The position numbers and the translations under genes were made by a program. The notes under the pieces are model-generated. The model searched no databases and had not been told where the DNA came from. It worked only from the letters and a program-made list of their open reading frames with translations. Positions 1-8,516 of a DNA stretch of 64,000 nucleotides are shown here, piece after piece. How positions within the stretch are numbered: the stretch's first letter is position 1; each line of letters begins with the position of its first letter. This DNA is from an uncultured Pelagibacteraceae bacterium (GTDB taxonomy: Bacteria; Pseudomonadota; Alphaproteobacteria; Pelagibacterales; Pelagibacteraceae): NCBI GenBank assembly GCA_902621345.1, contig CACNLV010000001.1, positions 434,001 through 498,000 of the forward strand, written 5' to 3'.

Positions 1-11
1 ATTTAGTTTTT

Positions 12-395
12 ATGAATATAAAATCATCTCAAACTCTTGTTGCAGAGGCTCTTAAAGATATTAAAACTATATCTACTGAGGATGCTCATGAAATGATGGT
101 TCAAAACAAATGTAATTTAATAGACATTAGAGATATCAGAGAATTAGAGAAAGAAGGTAGAATAGAAGGTTCAAATCATATACCAAGAGGCATGTTAGAA
201 TTTTGGCTAGATCCTGAAAGCCCATATTTTAAAGAAGGTAAGTTAGATATGAAAAAAGAAATGGTTCTTTTCTGTGCTGGTGGTTTGAGATCTGCTTTAG
301 CAGCAAAAACTTTAAAAGATATGGGGTTTGAAAAAGTTTCTCATGTTGATGGAGGTTTTGGTAAATTAAAAAATAGTAAATTTAAAATTACCTAA
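12..395 (+). CDS. Rhodanese-like domain protein
   Basis: A 127-residue single-domain rhodanese (sulfurtransferase) fold. It has the IDIRD segment at residues 37-41 and the active-site loop CAGGLRS at 88-94, where Cys88 would carry the persulfide. The C-terminal HVDGGF segment is typical of the family. There is no signal peptide, so it should be cytoplasmic. The ATG at 12 gives a normal single-domain length. Its stop overlaps the stop of the convergent downstream gene by 4 nt. The physiological sulfur acceptor cannot be told from sequence. Confidence 0.88.
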   Translation: MNIKSSQTLVAEALKDIKTISTEDAHEMMVQNKCNLIDIRDIRELEKEGRIEGSNHIPRGMLEFWLDPESPYFKEGKLDMKKEMVLFCAGGLRSALAAKTLKDMGFEKVSHVDGGFGKLKNSKFKIT

Positions 396-970
396 GAATT
401 AAATTCATCAAGAGCATACTCAAGTCTATCTTGTCCCCAAAAAAGTTTGTCATTTACTATAAAAGTAGGAGCACCAAATATATTTTGTTTGAATGCCAAA
501 TTTGTCAAATTTTTTAATTCATCTTTAATTTTTTCATCTTGTATACCGGTAGTAAATGAATTTTCATCAATTTCAGAATCAGATAAAATTTTCTTTATAT
601 TCTCCCCTTTTGATATGTCGATATTATCTTTCCAGTAGGCATCAAAGCAAATATCAAAAAATTTATCTTTTTTATCTTTATTAATAAATAGGAAACCCCT
701 CATAAGATACAAGGAATTAATTGGAAATTTTTCATTCCATTTAAAAGGTATTTTATTTTTTTCAGCAATTAAAATGCAGTCATCCCTCATATTTTTCATT
801 TTTCTCTCATTAAAAGCTGGAGCAGTAATATTACCGAGGTTATGCAAACCTCCTAATAAAATACCCTTATAATTAAAATTTTTTCTTTGATCTAAATTAA
901 TAATTTTTCTATGTGCTAAATATGAATAAGGGCTAATAAAATCAAAATAAAAATCAATTAATCTATTCAT
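392..970 (-). CDS. 2-hydroxychromene-2-carboxylate isomerase-like / DsbA-family protein
   Basis: A 192-residue thioredoxin-fold protein of the HCCA isomerase (kappa-class GST-like) family. The N-terminus reads FYFDFISPYSYLA, with SPYSYL at residues 13-18 replacing the CxxC of true DsbA oxidoreductases, so it is not a disulfide oxidase. The C-terminal GAPTF (cis-Pro loop) and GQDRLEYAL segments are diagnostic. In SAR11-type genomes such proteins are generic isomerase or GST-like enzymes; naphthalene degradation should not be inferred. It overlaps the upstream ABA4-like gene by 8 nt, suggesting translational coupling. Confidence 0.85.
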   Translation of the reverse strand: MNRLIDFYFDFISPYSYLAHRKIINLDQRKNFNYKGILLGGLHNLGNITAPAFNERKMKNMRDDCILIAEKNKIPFKWNEKFPINSLYLMRGFLFINKDKKDKFFDICFDAYWKDNIDISKGENIKKILSDSEIDENSFTTGIQDEKIKDELKNLTNLAFKQNIFGAPTFIVNDKLFWGQDRLEYALDEFNS

Positions 971-1436
971 ATAAATTTATACTTTTGGCATAAAATATTC
1001 TTATCAACCAATATATGAATACCCCTAGAGGACCAATCAAGTAAGTTATTATTAAAGGAAAAGAGACAAGAATTTTGTTTATTAACAACTTTTGAGAATC
1101 TCTCACCATCCATCCTCCAATAAATAAATTTATAGATACAAAATGTATCCAAAATAAAATTAGAAATAAATTATTTGAAAATAAATTGGATAAATTTGAT
1201 ATACTCAAGTAAAGCTCAAAGTTACTGATAAAATCATATGTATTTAAATAAGATTTATATAATGCAAATACATACGCTCCACTAAGCAATAAGATTGGCA
1301 ATATAGAAGTTACAAAAAATTTATTTATATTCGATGAGGGAAAAAAAATTAATATTAGCCAGAATGGTAATACCCCTAAATTTACCCAAAAATAGAGAAT
1401 TTCAATTGTAAAATATGCATAAATTTGTTCGATCAT
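963..1436 (-). CDS. ABA4-like (DUF4281) membrane protein
   Basis: A 157-residue integral membrane protein with about four hydrophobic helices. The central ILFWIHFVSINLFIGGWM and following RDSQK segment, plus a late YLIGPLGVFIYWLIR stretch, match the ABA4/DUF4281 pattern (Asn-Leu-Phe-x-Gly-x-Trp, then an Asp and a Gly-Pro-x-Gly). Plant ABA4 is tied to neoxanthin synthesis, but the bacterial role is unknown and no carotenoid gene is adjacent. It is read with the downstream HCCA-isomerase-like gene, which it overlaps by 8 nt. The family call is from motif memory and moderately sure. Confidence 0.6.
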   Translation of the reverse strand: MIEQIYAYFTIEILYFWVNLGVLPFWLILIFFPSSNINKFFVTSILPILLLSGAYVFALYKSYLNTYDFISNFELYLSISNLSNLFSNNLFLILFWIHFVSINLFIGGWMVRDSQKLLINKILVSFPLIITYLIGPLGVFIYWLIRIFYAKSINLYE

Positions 1437-1464
1437 TTAAAATTATATTATATTAAATCTAACA

Positions 1465-2028
1465 ATGATTCCTATAAGAAATAAACGAAAAACATTACAA
1501 GCAACTGTAGATGAAATAAGAAATTTTGCGCTGGCTTATGTTGATAAATATGCACCATCAAAACAACAATTACGCACATATTTGTTGAAAAAATATTTAA
1601 AATTATCAGTACCAAATATAAAAAAACAAGATGTCACCAATTTAATTGACCTTGTTCTTTCTGATTTAGAGAAGAGTAAATTTATAAATGACAAATTCTA
1701 CTCAGAAAGTAAGGCTAAAAGTATGATCCGGAGGGGAAGCTCAATAAATAAAATTAGAAATTATCTAATTGGAAAAGGTGTGAAAGATCAATTCATCAAG
1801 GATACTGTAAATAAGATTAATGAGAATAATTCAGATCAAGATTTTTTTTCAGCAATTAAAATTTGTAAGAAGAAAAGAATAGGTCCTGCTAGAACTGAGG
1901 ATAATCGTCCATTATTTTATAAAAAAGATATATCTCTATTAGCAAGAAATGGATTTGATTTTGAGACCTCAAAAAAAGTCATGGATTTACAAAAAGATGA
2001 TTATGTGAAAATAATTAGATTACTTTAA
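1465..2028 (+). CDS. recX: Regulatory protein RecX
   Basis: A 187-residue basic, helical protein of the RecX family, which binds RecA filaments and modulates recombination and SOS. Visible family features are the N-terminal helix ALAYVDKYAPSKQQLRTYL, the second-repeat SDLEKSKFINDKFYSES and the RRGSSINKIRNYLIGKGV block. It lies 28 nt from the divergent ABA4-like gene. recA is not in the window. Its 3' end overlaps the stop of a 47-residue minus-strand gene by 9 nt. Confidence 0.85.
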   Translation: MIPIRNKRKTLQATVDEIRNFALAYVDKYAPSKQQLRTYLLKKYLKLSVPNIKKQDVTNLIDLVLSDLEKSKFINDKFYSESKAKSMIRRGSSINKIRNYLIGKGVKDQFIKDTVNKINENNSDQDFFSAIKICKKKRIGPARTEDNRPLFYKKDISLLARNGFDFETSKKVMDLQKDDYVKIIRLL

Positions 2029-2163
2029 TTTATTTTTTTTTTCTTCTCTAACTAAATTATTAATTTTATTTTTGATATAATTTTTTACAAAAACAAATAT
2101 TAATAAACCAAAAATTGATACAGAAACAATTATAATTAAGATTATTTTAAGTTGCTCATCCAT
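2020..2163 (-). CDS. Tiny single-TM protein, 47 aa
   Basis: Hand translation gives a 47-residue ORF: a short MDEQLK start, one hydrophobic helix (about residues 7-26, rich in I, L, V, F), then a Lys/Asn-rich cytoplasmic tail ending NKLK. Its ATG lies one base after the cysQ stop codon, suggesting a coupled third gene of the DUF3553-cysQ unit. No function is recognised. The compact fit between cysQ and recX supports it being real, but there is no independent evidence. Confidence 0.42.
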   Translation of the reverse strand: MDEQLKIILIIIVSVSIFGLLIFVFVKNYIKNKINNLVREEKKNKLK

Positions 2164-2164
2164 T

Positions 2165-2935
2165 TTAGATAGTATTTCTTTTTAAAATTAAGCTAGGATT
2201 TTTAAAATCTTTTTTACCATATCTAACTTTTTGATTATTAAAATCAGTCACAATACCACCAGCGTGCTCTAAGATAGCATGACCAGCAGCTATATCCCAT
2301 TCGTAGGCTCTTGGTTCTGCTACGTAACCATCATATTCTCCAGCTGCTATAACACAAAATTTTAAAGAACTCTTCATTTTAACTAATTCTTTTACATTTA
2401 ATTTTCTATGAATATTTTCGATCTCAGGCTTTATGTTATCTGAGTAAGAGACAAATTTTATAAAATTTTTGTTAAAATTTTTTGAACATTCTAGTTTGAC
2501 TTTATTCTCACCTATAACTTCATAAGCATTATTTGATCCACATGAATAAAACATCCTTTTTTTTGCTGGAGCAAAAATTAATCCACCAGCTGGTTGATTA
2601 TCTAAAATTAGTCCTGCATTAAGTGTAAACTCCTTTTTATTATTTATATAATCATAAGTGCCATCAATAGGATCAATTAACCAAAAATCATTAAGATTTT
2701 TTTTATCTTTGTTTTCAGAACTTTCTTCAGAGATGATTGGCAATTCTGGTGTAAGTGTCTTTATTTTATTAGTTAAAATTTCATTAACCTCAATATCTCC
2801 ATTGCTAACAGGCGTATTATCAAATTTCATTTTTTTCTTAAGACCTTTATCTCTCAAATCCAAAGCAACTTGACCAGCATATAAAAAAGTAGAAATTAAA
2901 TCTTCAATAATTTTTTTTATATTTTCATTATTCAT
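2165..2935 (-). CDS. cysQ: 3'(2'),5'-bisphosphate nucleotidase CysQ (inositol monophosphatase family)
   Basis: A 256-residue Mg-dependent phosphatase of the IMPase superfamily. It shows the acidic pair EE at about 70-71, the metal-binding motif WLIDPIDGT at 85-93, and the C-terminal EWDIAAGHAILEHAGG with the third Asp. The stretch after the DGT motif (DYINNKKEFTLNAGLI) resembles CysQ more than SuhB or HisN, so the likely substrate is PAP from sulfate assimilation or 4'-phosphopantetheine transfer. It overlaps the upstream DUF3553 gene by 8 nt and is followed by a tiny membrane protein gene. Confidence 0.85.
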   Translation of the reverse strand: MNNENIKKIIEDLISTFLYAGQVALDLRDKGLKKKMKFDNTPVSNGDIEVNEILTNKIKTLTPELPIISEESSENKDKKNLNDFWLIDPIDGTYDYINNKKEFTLNAGLILDNQPAGGLIFAPAKKRMFYSCGSNNAYEVIGENKVKLECSKNFNKNFIKFVSYSDNIKPEIENIHRKLNVKELVKMKSSLKFCVIAAGEYDGYVAEPRAYEWDIAAGHAILEHAGGIVTDFNNQKVRYGKKDFKNPSLILKRNTI

Positions 2936-3098
2936 ATATTTTTATTAACACTATATTTTTTATATTAATCACCTTTTTTCCAACATTTTCAAAATTAACT
3001 GTAACTTTATCATCGATAATTGATTGAACTTGACCAACACCCCATTCTTTATTTGCTGGATTTTTTACTTTATCTCCAGGCTCAAAATCTAAAATCAT
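2928..3098 (-). CDS. DUF3553 domain protein, 56 aa
   Basis: A hand-translated 56-residue ORF beginning [20 protein letters not shown], followed by [22 protein letters not shown] in two runs. The pattern (pGdxVxxPxxxxWGxGqVqs, then VnFexxGkk) is that of DUF3553, a small beta-rich domain widespread in Alphaproteobacteria and distantly like CarD/Tudor-type folds. The function is unknown. It overlaps the cysQ start by 8 nt. It also lies antisense to the extended reading frame upstream of mnmA, which argues for a later mnmA start. Confidence 0.88.
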   Translation of the reverse strand: MILDFEPGDKVKNPANKEWGVGQVQSIIDDKVTVNFENVGKKVINIKNIVLIKIYE

Positions 3099-3139
3099 AC
3101 TATTTTATTTATAGTAAAAATAAGTATAAATACCAGCAA

Positions 3140-4258
3140 ATGAATAAAGAATTAAACTCTATTGGTTTAAACAAAAAAACATCGGATACCAAAGTCGTTG
3201 TTGCCATGTCAGGTGGTGTAGATTCTTCAACAGTTGCAGGCATGATGAAAAAAGATGGTTATAATGTAATTGGTATTACTTTAAAACTTTATGATGACAG
3301 TAAAGAGATAGCAAAATCCAAACAATGTTGTTCAGGTCAAGATATTATGGACGCCAAGAGAGTAGCTAATAAGCTAAATATAGAACATAAAGTTTTGTAT
3401 TACCAAAATAAATTTAAACAAGGTGTTGTTGATAATTTTGTGAATAGTTATTTGAAAGGTGAAACACCAATACCATGTGTGCAATGTAATCAAACGGTGA
3501 AATTCAAAGATTTATTTGAATTTTCAAAGGAATTAAATGCTGATGCTTTAGTCACAGGTCATTACGTAAAAAGTGTTACCACAAATAACACTACAAACAT
3601 GTATAGAGCAATTGATGAAAATCGAGATCAAAGTTATTTTTTATTCAATACCACAAGAAATCAATTAGACTATTTAAGATTTCCTTTAGGAGTTTTACAC
3701 AAGAGCCAAACTAGAGAAATAGCACAAGAGTTAGATTTAAATGTTGCAGATAAACCTGATAGCCAAGATATTTGTTTTGTTCCTAATGGTGACTATACAT
3801 CTGTTATTCAAAAATTTAGACCAGACTCCTTCAAAAAAGGTAACATTAAAAATTTACAGGGAAAAGTTATTGGTGTTCATGATGGAATAATAAATTTTAC
3901 CATAGGTCAAAGAAAAGGTATTAAGATTTCAAATGATGAACCACTCTATGTTGTTAAGATAAATTCTGATAAAAATGAGATTATTGTGGGTCCAAGAGAA
4001 TTTTTAGGAAAAAAAGAAATTTTATTAAAAAATGTTAATTTATTATCTGAACAAAAGGAATTTAAAAAAAACATTTATGTAAAAGTCAGATCTACTGGTA
4101 AATTATTAGGTGCTAAAGTTAAATTAGCTAAAAACAATACTGCAAACGTAAAGCTAGATATACCTGAGGATGGTATTTCTCCGGGTCAAGCGTGTGTTTT
4201 TTACAACAAAGACTCTGAAGGTTATAAAGTTTTAGGAGGTGGTTGGATAGAAGCTTAA
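3140..4258 (+). CDS. mnmA: tRNA-specific 2-thiouridylase MnmA
   Basis: A 372-residue ATP-pyrophosphatase that thiolates U34 of tRNA Lys, Glu and Gln. It has the PP-loop SGGVDS at 24-29, the first catalytic Cys in PIPCVQCN (Cys113), the second in [11 protein letters not shown] (Cys212), and the C-terminal beta-barrel ending GQACVFY plus a GGGWIE tail. The frame is open upstream to 3020, but that extension is not MnmA-like and lies antisense to the DUF3553 gene. The ATG at 3140 ([10 protein letters not shown]) is therefore preferred. No Shine-Dalgarno is obvious. Confidence 0.95.
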   Translation: MNKELNSIGLNKKTSDTKVVVAMSGGVDSSTVAGMMKKDGYNVIGITLKLYDDSKEIAKSKQCCSGQDIMDAKRVANKLNIEHKVLYYQNKFKQGVVDNFVNSYLKGETPIPCVQCNQTVKFKDLFEFSKELNADALVTGHYVKSVTTNNTTNMYRAIDENRDQSYFLFNTTRNQLDYLRFPLGVLHKSQTREIAQELDLNVADKPDSQDICFVPNGDYTSVIQKFRPDSFKKGNIKNLQGKVIGVHDGIINFTIGQRKGIKISNDEPLYVVKINSDKNEIIVGPREFLGKKEILLKNVNLLSEQKEFKKNIYVKVRSTGKLLGAKVKLAKNNTANVKLDIPEDGISPGQACVFYNKDSEGYKVLGGGWIEA

Positions 4259-4259
4259 G

Positions 4260-4343
4260 CTATTTTTTCTTGTTCTTTTTTCGAGCTCTTCTCTTTTTAG
4301 AACCCATTTTTCTTCTGCCTCTATGTTTCTTTGGGTAACTCAT
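4260..4343 (-). CDS. 27-aa highly basic peptide, possible small ribosomal protein (bS22/COX24-like)
   Basis: Reading the minus strand from the ATG at 4343 gives 27 residues, about 60% Lys/Arg (MSYPKKHRGRRKMG, then SKKRRARKKNKKK). A Shine-Dalgarno AAAAGGA sits a few bases upstream, unusually good for this genome. The Arg/Lys-rich pattern with a central Met-Gly-Ser-Lys-Lys resembles the AURKAIP1/COX24 (bS22/bL37-like) microproteins of bacterial ribosomes. That resemblance is by eye only. It ends at mnmA's last bases and lies antisense in the mnmA-metC gap. Confidence 0.55.
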   Translation of the reverse strand: MSYPKKHRGRRKMGSKKRRARKKNKKK

Positions 4344-4416
4344 TAAATCCTTTTCATATATTTATTGAATTTTTCATATGGATATAGCATTGTCAACTTA
4401 TCATATCAAATTTTTT

Positions 4417-5592
4417 ATGGTTAAATCTTTTAGAACATTCTTAAAGCACACAGCAAAAGATTTTCATAATCAATCAGTAAACCCTCCAGTGGTTAGAGCT
4501 TCAACAATTATTTTTAAGTCAATGCAACACATAAGAAAGACACAAGTTAAAGCCCAAAAAAAACCTACAGGTGGTCACTTTGATTATGGAAGACAAGGAA
4601 CATCAACAACTTATATATTACAGAGAATATTGACTAAGCTTGAAGATAGTTATCACGTTTTCACAACTCCTACAGGTTTTGGATCAGTTTTTTTGGCTAT
4701 ATTTAGTGTTGTTAGACCTGGAGATGAAATGTTAGTTGCGGACCCTGTTTACAGTCCAACAAGAATCCTAACAGAAAACTATTTAAAAGAATTTAATGTA
4801 AGGACTGTTTTTTATAATCCTCATGATTTGAAAACATTAGAGAATAATATAACAAAAAAAACGAAATTAATTTTTGTAGAAAATCCAGGAAGTAATACTT
4901 TTGATTTTCAAGATTTAGGTAAAATCATTTCAATTGCAAAAAAACATAAAATATTTACCGCGATCGATAACACCTGGGGAACTCCATACTACTTGAAACC
5001 AATGAAATTAGGTTTTGATATGTCAATTGTCTCTGCAACCAAATATTATTCTGGTCACTCTGACGTGATGGGGGGTAGTTTGGCAGTAAACAAAAAAGTT
5101 TTCAACAAAGTAAAAGCAGCAGAAAAAATTACGGGTTTAAGACTAGGTCCAGATGATGCTTATTTAATTACAAGAGGTTTGAGAACTCTTGATGTGAGAT
5201 TAGATAGACATAGTGAGAATGCAAAAAAAATAGCAGCTTTTTTATCAAAAAATAAAAAAATTCAATTACTCTATCCATTTAAGAAAAATTCAGAAAATTT
5301 TAGAATGTGGAAAAAATATTACTCAGGTGCGTCAGGATTGATGGGTTTAAAAATAAAATCAAGTAGTACTAAATCAGTGAAAAAATTTGTAAATTCGCTT
5401 AAATTATTTGGCTATGGATATAGCTGGGGTGGATTTGAAAGTTTGGTATTACATCAAGAATTTAGGGAAACAGGAAAAAGAAAATATATGAATTTGTTAA
5501 AAGATGAACATTTAGTCCGATTGCATATAGGACTAGAAGACCCAAAAGATTTAATTCAGGATATCAAACAAGCGTTAAGATATTTAAGATGA
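4417..5592 (+). CDS. metC: Cystathionine beta-lyase / Cys-Met metabolism PLP enzyme
   Basis: A 391-residue PLP enzyme of the Cys/Met metabolism (gamma) family. The PLP Lys is K209 in SATKYYSGHSD, preceded by FTAIDNTWGTP with its conserved Asp. GRQGTSTTYILQ and the C-terminal SWGGFESLVL match MetC best among MetB/MetC/MetZ. It converts cystathionine to homocysteine, or acts as a cysteine desulfhydrase. The frame is open from an ATG at 4378, but 4417 (MVKSFRTF) gives the normal length of about 390. It overlaps the following MFS gene by 4 nt (ATGA). Confidence 0.88.
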   Translation: MVKSFRTFLKHTAKDFHNQSVNPPVVRASTIIFKSMQHIRKTQVKAQKKPTGGHFDYGRQGTSTTYILQRILTKLEDSYHVFTTPTGFGSVFLAIFSVVRPGDEMLVADPVYSPTRILTENYLKEFNVRTVFYNPHDLKTLENNITKKTKLIFVENPGSNTFDFQDLGKIISIAKKHKIFTAIDNTWGTPYYLKPMKLGFDMSIVSATKYYSGHSDVMGGSLAVNKKVFNKVKAAEKITGLRLGPDDAYLITRGLRTLDVRLDRHSENAKKIAAFLSKNKKIQLLYPFKKNSENFRMWKKYYSGASGLMGLKIKSSSTKSVKKFVNSLKLFGYGYSWGGFESLVLHQEFRETGKRKYMNLLKDEHLVRLHIGLEDPKDLIQDIKQALRYLR

Positions 5593-6809
5593 TTTCTGAA
5601 AAATTTTTTCAATCTAAAACTGCAATCATAACATTGATAGCTGCATGTTTCGTTGTTCTAATTTCTTTAGGAGTGAGACAAACTTTTGGACTATTTTTTA
5701 TGGATTTTAATGAAAGTTTAAAGATCAGTAATACCGCGTTTGGTTTTGCCATTGGAATGCAAATGCTTATGTGGGGTATCACAGGCCCTATTTTTGGGGC
5801 AGTTGCAGATAAATATGGTGGACATATTGCTATAATTACAGCGTTTATTTTTTATACATTAGGAATTTATTTTTTATACACGGGGCCTAACACTGGAATA
5901 TTTTTTCAAATTCATATGGGTTTATTAATTGGAATTGGACTTGGTGGTACAGCGATCAGTATTCCAATGTCAATTGTTGGAAAACATTTTCCATTATCAA
6001 CAAGAACAATTGCTATGAGTTTTGTAACTGCAATAGGGTCATTTGGTTATTTTCTTTCACCAATTTTTACAAATTATTCATTAAATGAGTTTGGGTGGAA
6101 TTATACATTATATCTATTCAGTTTATTTTTATTATCAGGATTAGTTGTTGCATATTTTGTAAGATCTCCGTCAGATACAGAAAAAGTTGAAAAAACCTCC
6201 AACCAATCATTTAAAGAAGCTCTTTCAGAAGCATTTAAAACAAAGAGTTATATATTACTTGTCTCAGGATTTTTTGTTTGTGGTTTTCACATAACTTTAG
6301 TTGGAACACATGTTCCAAAGTATGTAGTTGATAGAGGATTAGAGGACTGGACAGCTGCAGCAATATTATCTTTAATCGGAGTTTTTAATATTTTCGGTTC
6401 ATTATTAAGTGGTTATCTTTCAGCAAAGATGAGCAAAAAAATTATACTGAGTGCTATCTATTTTATGAGATGTATTTCAATTACACTATTTATATTCCTT
6501 CCTGCAAGCAATATTAATGCGTTCTTATTTGGGGCAAGTTTTGGTTTCTTATGGCTCTCAACAGTTCCAGCTACAAGTGGAATAGTGGCTCATTTATTTG
6601 GCACTAAATATTTAGGACTTTTGTATGGTATTGTTTTTTTAAGTCATCAAATTGGATCTTTTTTTGGGGCTTATTTAGGAGGATTATTTCATGACACATA
6701 TGGGTCATATGATTACGCGTGGTATTTAGCGATTGCTTTATCCGTATTCGCGGCAATAATACATTTACCAATAAAGGAAGAACCAGTTTTAAGATTAAAA
6801 ACAGAATAA
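5589..6809 (+). CDS. MFS transporter (OFA/monocarboxylate-like)
   Basis: A 406-residue major facilitator with about 12 hydrophobic helices and the inter-helix 2-3 signature GAVADKYGG at about residues 69-77. The N-terminal RQTFGLFFMDF and the helix 11 region HQIGSFFGAYLGGLFHD resemble the oxalate/formate and monocarboxylate subfamily. The substrate cannot be assigned. Its ATG overlaps the metC stop (ATGA) and pabB starts 2 nt after its stop, so it sits in one operon with both. Confidence 0.85.
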   Translation: MISEKFFQSKTAIITLIAACFVVLISLGVRQTFGLFFMDFNESLKISNTAFGFAIGMQMLMWGITGPIFGAVADKYGGHIAIITAFIFYTLGIYFLYTGPNTGIFFQIHMGLLIGIGLGGTAISIPMSIVGKHFPLSTRTIAMSFVTAIGSFGYFLSPIFTNYSLNEFGWNYTLYLFSLFLLSGLVVAYFVRSPSDTEKVEKTSNQSFKEALSEAFKTKSYILLVSGFFVCGFHITLVGTHVPKYVVDRGLEDWTAAAILSLIGVFNIFGSLLSGYLSAKMSKKIILSAIYFMRCISITLFIFLPASNINAFLFGASFGFLWLSTVPATSGIVAHLFGTKYLGLLYGIVFLSHQIGSFFGAYLGGLFHDTYGSYDYAWYLAIALSVFAAIIHLPIKEEPVLRLKTE

Positions 6810-6810
6810 G

Positions 6811-7962
6811 TTGAGCAGATCAAATCAATTAGTAGAACTACACCAATCGGGGAAACCTTTTATTATATACAAATCTCAAACAGGATTTGACCTTTACACC
6901 GATTTTTCAAAAAAAATTGTTTTAAATAATAAAAATATCAAAAATTTTTTAAAAAAAGAGAATAAAAAAAAAATGAAGAATACAGATCTTTATATAGGTT
7001 TTTTTGGTTACGAACTTTTAAATAATTTAATTGATATAAAATTGCCTAAACAAAAAGGTCTAAATTTTCCAAAAGGTATTTTTTATAAACCCGAAAAAAA
7101 AATCAAATTAAGTAATAACCTTAATCATTTTGGAAAAGATTTTGAGTCTGGACGTTTTAAAATAAATATAAATAAAAAAAGCTATACAAAAATATTTAAT
7201 AAATTTAAAAAAAAAATTAAAAGTGGAGAAACGTATCAAATTAAAATTTGCACTAAATACAAAACTAAATCTAAAATAGATTCATTAGATTTTTTTTCAA
7301 GGTTATCTAAGACAAATTTAGCTCCAGAAGCTTTTATGATTAAAGACAAGAACTACTCAATAGTTAGTTGTTCACCCGAAAATTTGATAACAAAAAAAGG
7401 CTCAGAAATATCTACAAAACCAATTGCTGGAACAGTAAAAAAAACAAAAAATCTTAATAAGTCAAAAGCATTAAATTATTTCAGAAAAAACATCAAAGAA
7501 ACAAAAGAACATAATATGATTGTAGACATGGAACGAAATGATCTATCAAGAATTTGTAAGGTCGGCACTGTAAAACTATCAAAACAAAAAATTGTTGAGG
7601 AATATAAAGATCTATTTCATTACGTAAGCCTGATTAAAGGAAAATTAAGAAAAAATATCAACAATTTGGATATTATCAAAGCAATGATGCCGGGTGGTTC
7701 AGTTATTGGCTGTCCTAAAATAAACACGCTTAATCTTTTAAATAATCAAGAAAAAGAAAATAGAAATATTTATACGGGTAGCTTTGGTTATATAAAATTT
7801 AATGGTGATATGAGATTTAATATTATTATTAGATCAATTTTAAATTTTAAAAATATGTCAGAGATATCAGTCGCTTCAGGTGTCGTGGTTGATAGTAATG
7901 CGAACCATGAATTTAATGAAAATTTTTTAAAGGCCAAAGCACTAATTGATTTATTCAAATGA
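6811..7962 (+). CDS. pabB: Aminodeoxychorismate synthase component I (PabB), chorismate-binding
   Basis: A 383-residue chorismate-utilising enzyme starting with TTG two bases after the MFS stop. Signatures are STKPIAGTVKK, EHNMIVDMERNDLSR, MMPGGSVIGCPK and IYTGSFGYIKFNGD. The PGGSV...GCPK and GSFGY blocks and the pabA/pabC neighbours point to PabB. However, residue 206 in PIAGT is Ala, as in TrpE, where E. coli PabB has its nucleophilic Lys274 (PIKGT). Anthranilate or ADIC production is therefore not excluded. It is Lys/Asn rich and overlaps pabA by 4 nt. Confidence 0.82.
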   Translation: MSRSNQLVELHQSGKPFIIYKSQTGFDLYTDFSKKIVLNNKNIKNFLKKENKKKMKNTDLYIGFFGYELLNNLIDIKLPKQKGLNFPKGIFYKPEKKIKLSNNLNHFGKDFESGRFKININKKSYTKIFNKFKKKIKSGETYQIKICTKYKTKSKIDSLDFFSRLSKTNLAPEAFMIKDKNYSIVSCSPENLITKKGSEISTKPIAGTVKKTKNLNKSKALNYFRKNIKETKEHNMIVDMERNDLSRICKVGTVKLSKQKIVEEYKDLFHYVSLIKGKLRKNINNLDIIKAMMPGGSVIGCPKINTLNLLNNQEKENRNIYTGSFGYIKFNGDMRFNIIIRSILNFKNMSEISVASGVVVDSNANHEFNENFLKAKALIDLFK

Positions 7963-8516
7963 TATATGTGATAGATCATAACGACTCATTTACTCATAAT
8001 GTAGTTCACCAATTTGCTTTATTTGATAGAGTTGAATGTGATAACTATAATGAGATTAGTGAAAAAAAAATCCATCAAGCTTCAACAATAGTTTTTTCAC
8101 CGGGGCCAGGTAGCCCAAAAGATTATCCGATAACTTCTAAAATCTATAAAAGATTTAAGGGAAAGAAAAAGATGATTGGGATTTGTCTAGGGTTTCAACA
8201 TATTCTTTTTTGTGAAGGTGGAAGGATTACTGAACAGAAAAAGATATATCATGGTTTTCAATCAAATATTAAAGTAGTTAATGACAAATCTTTATTTCAA
8301 AAAGGTAAAATATTTAAAGTTGGAAGGTATCATTCTTTAAAGTTACAAGAGCCTTTTAAATCTAATAATTTTGAGATAACTATGAGATGTTTAAATTCAA
8401 AAGTCGCGATGGCGTTTGAAAATCAAAAGGAGAAAATATATGGATTTCAATTTCATCCTGAATCTTTTTTAACTATCAATGGCAAAATACTTATTAAAAA
8501 AATCTTATCAGCTTAA
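7959..8516 (+). CDS. pabA: Aminodeoxychorismate/anthranilate synthase glutamine amidotransferase (PabA)
   Basis: A 185-residue class I glutamine amidotransferase with nucleophile Cys76 in GICLGFQHI and the His166/Glu168 pair in FQFHPESF. The oxyanion segment is SPGPGSP, and the N-terminal YVIDHNDSFTHNV is typical of TrpG/PabA. It supplies ammonia to PabB for p-aminobenzoate (folate) synthesis and could serve TrpE as well. The ATG overlaps the pabB stop (ATGA), and pabC begins inside its last 38 nt. Confidence 0.92.
   Translation: MIYVIDHNDSFTHNVVHQFALFDRVECDNYNEISEKKIHQASTIVFSPGPGSPKDYPITSKIYKRFKGKKKMIGICLGFQHILFCEGGRITEQKKIYHGFQSNIKVVNDKSLFQKGKIFKVGRYHSLKLQEPFKSNNFEITMRCLNSKVAMAFENQKEKIYGFQFHPESFLTINGKILIKKILSA

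Noticed and set aside
3020..3139. N-terminal extension of mnmA (40 residues)
   Set aside because: Hydrophobic and Tyr-rich, not MnmA-like, and antisense to a convincing DUF3553 gene.
4344..4416. A SAM-type riboswitch ahead of metC
   Set aside because: The gap is too short and mostly taken by the 27-residue gene's upstream region; I see no pseudoknot or conserved core.
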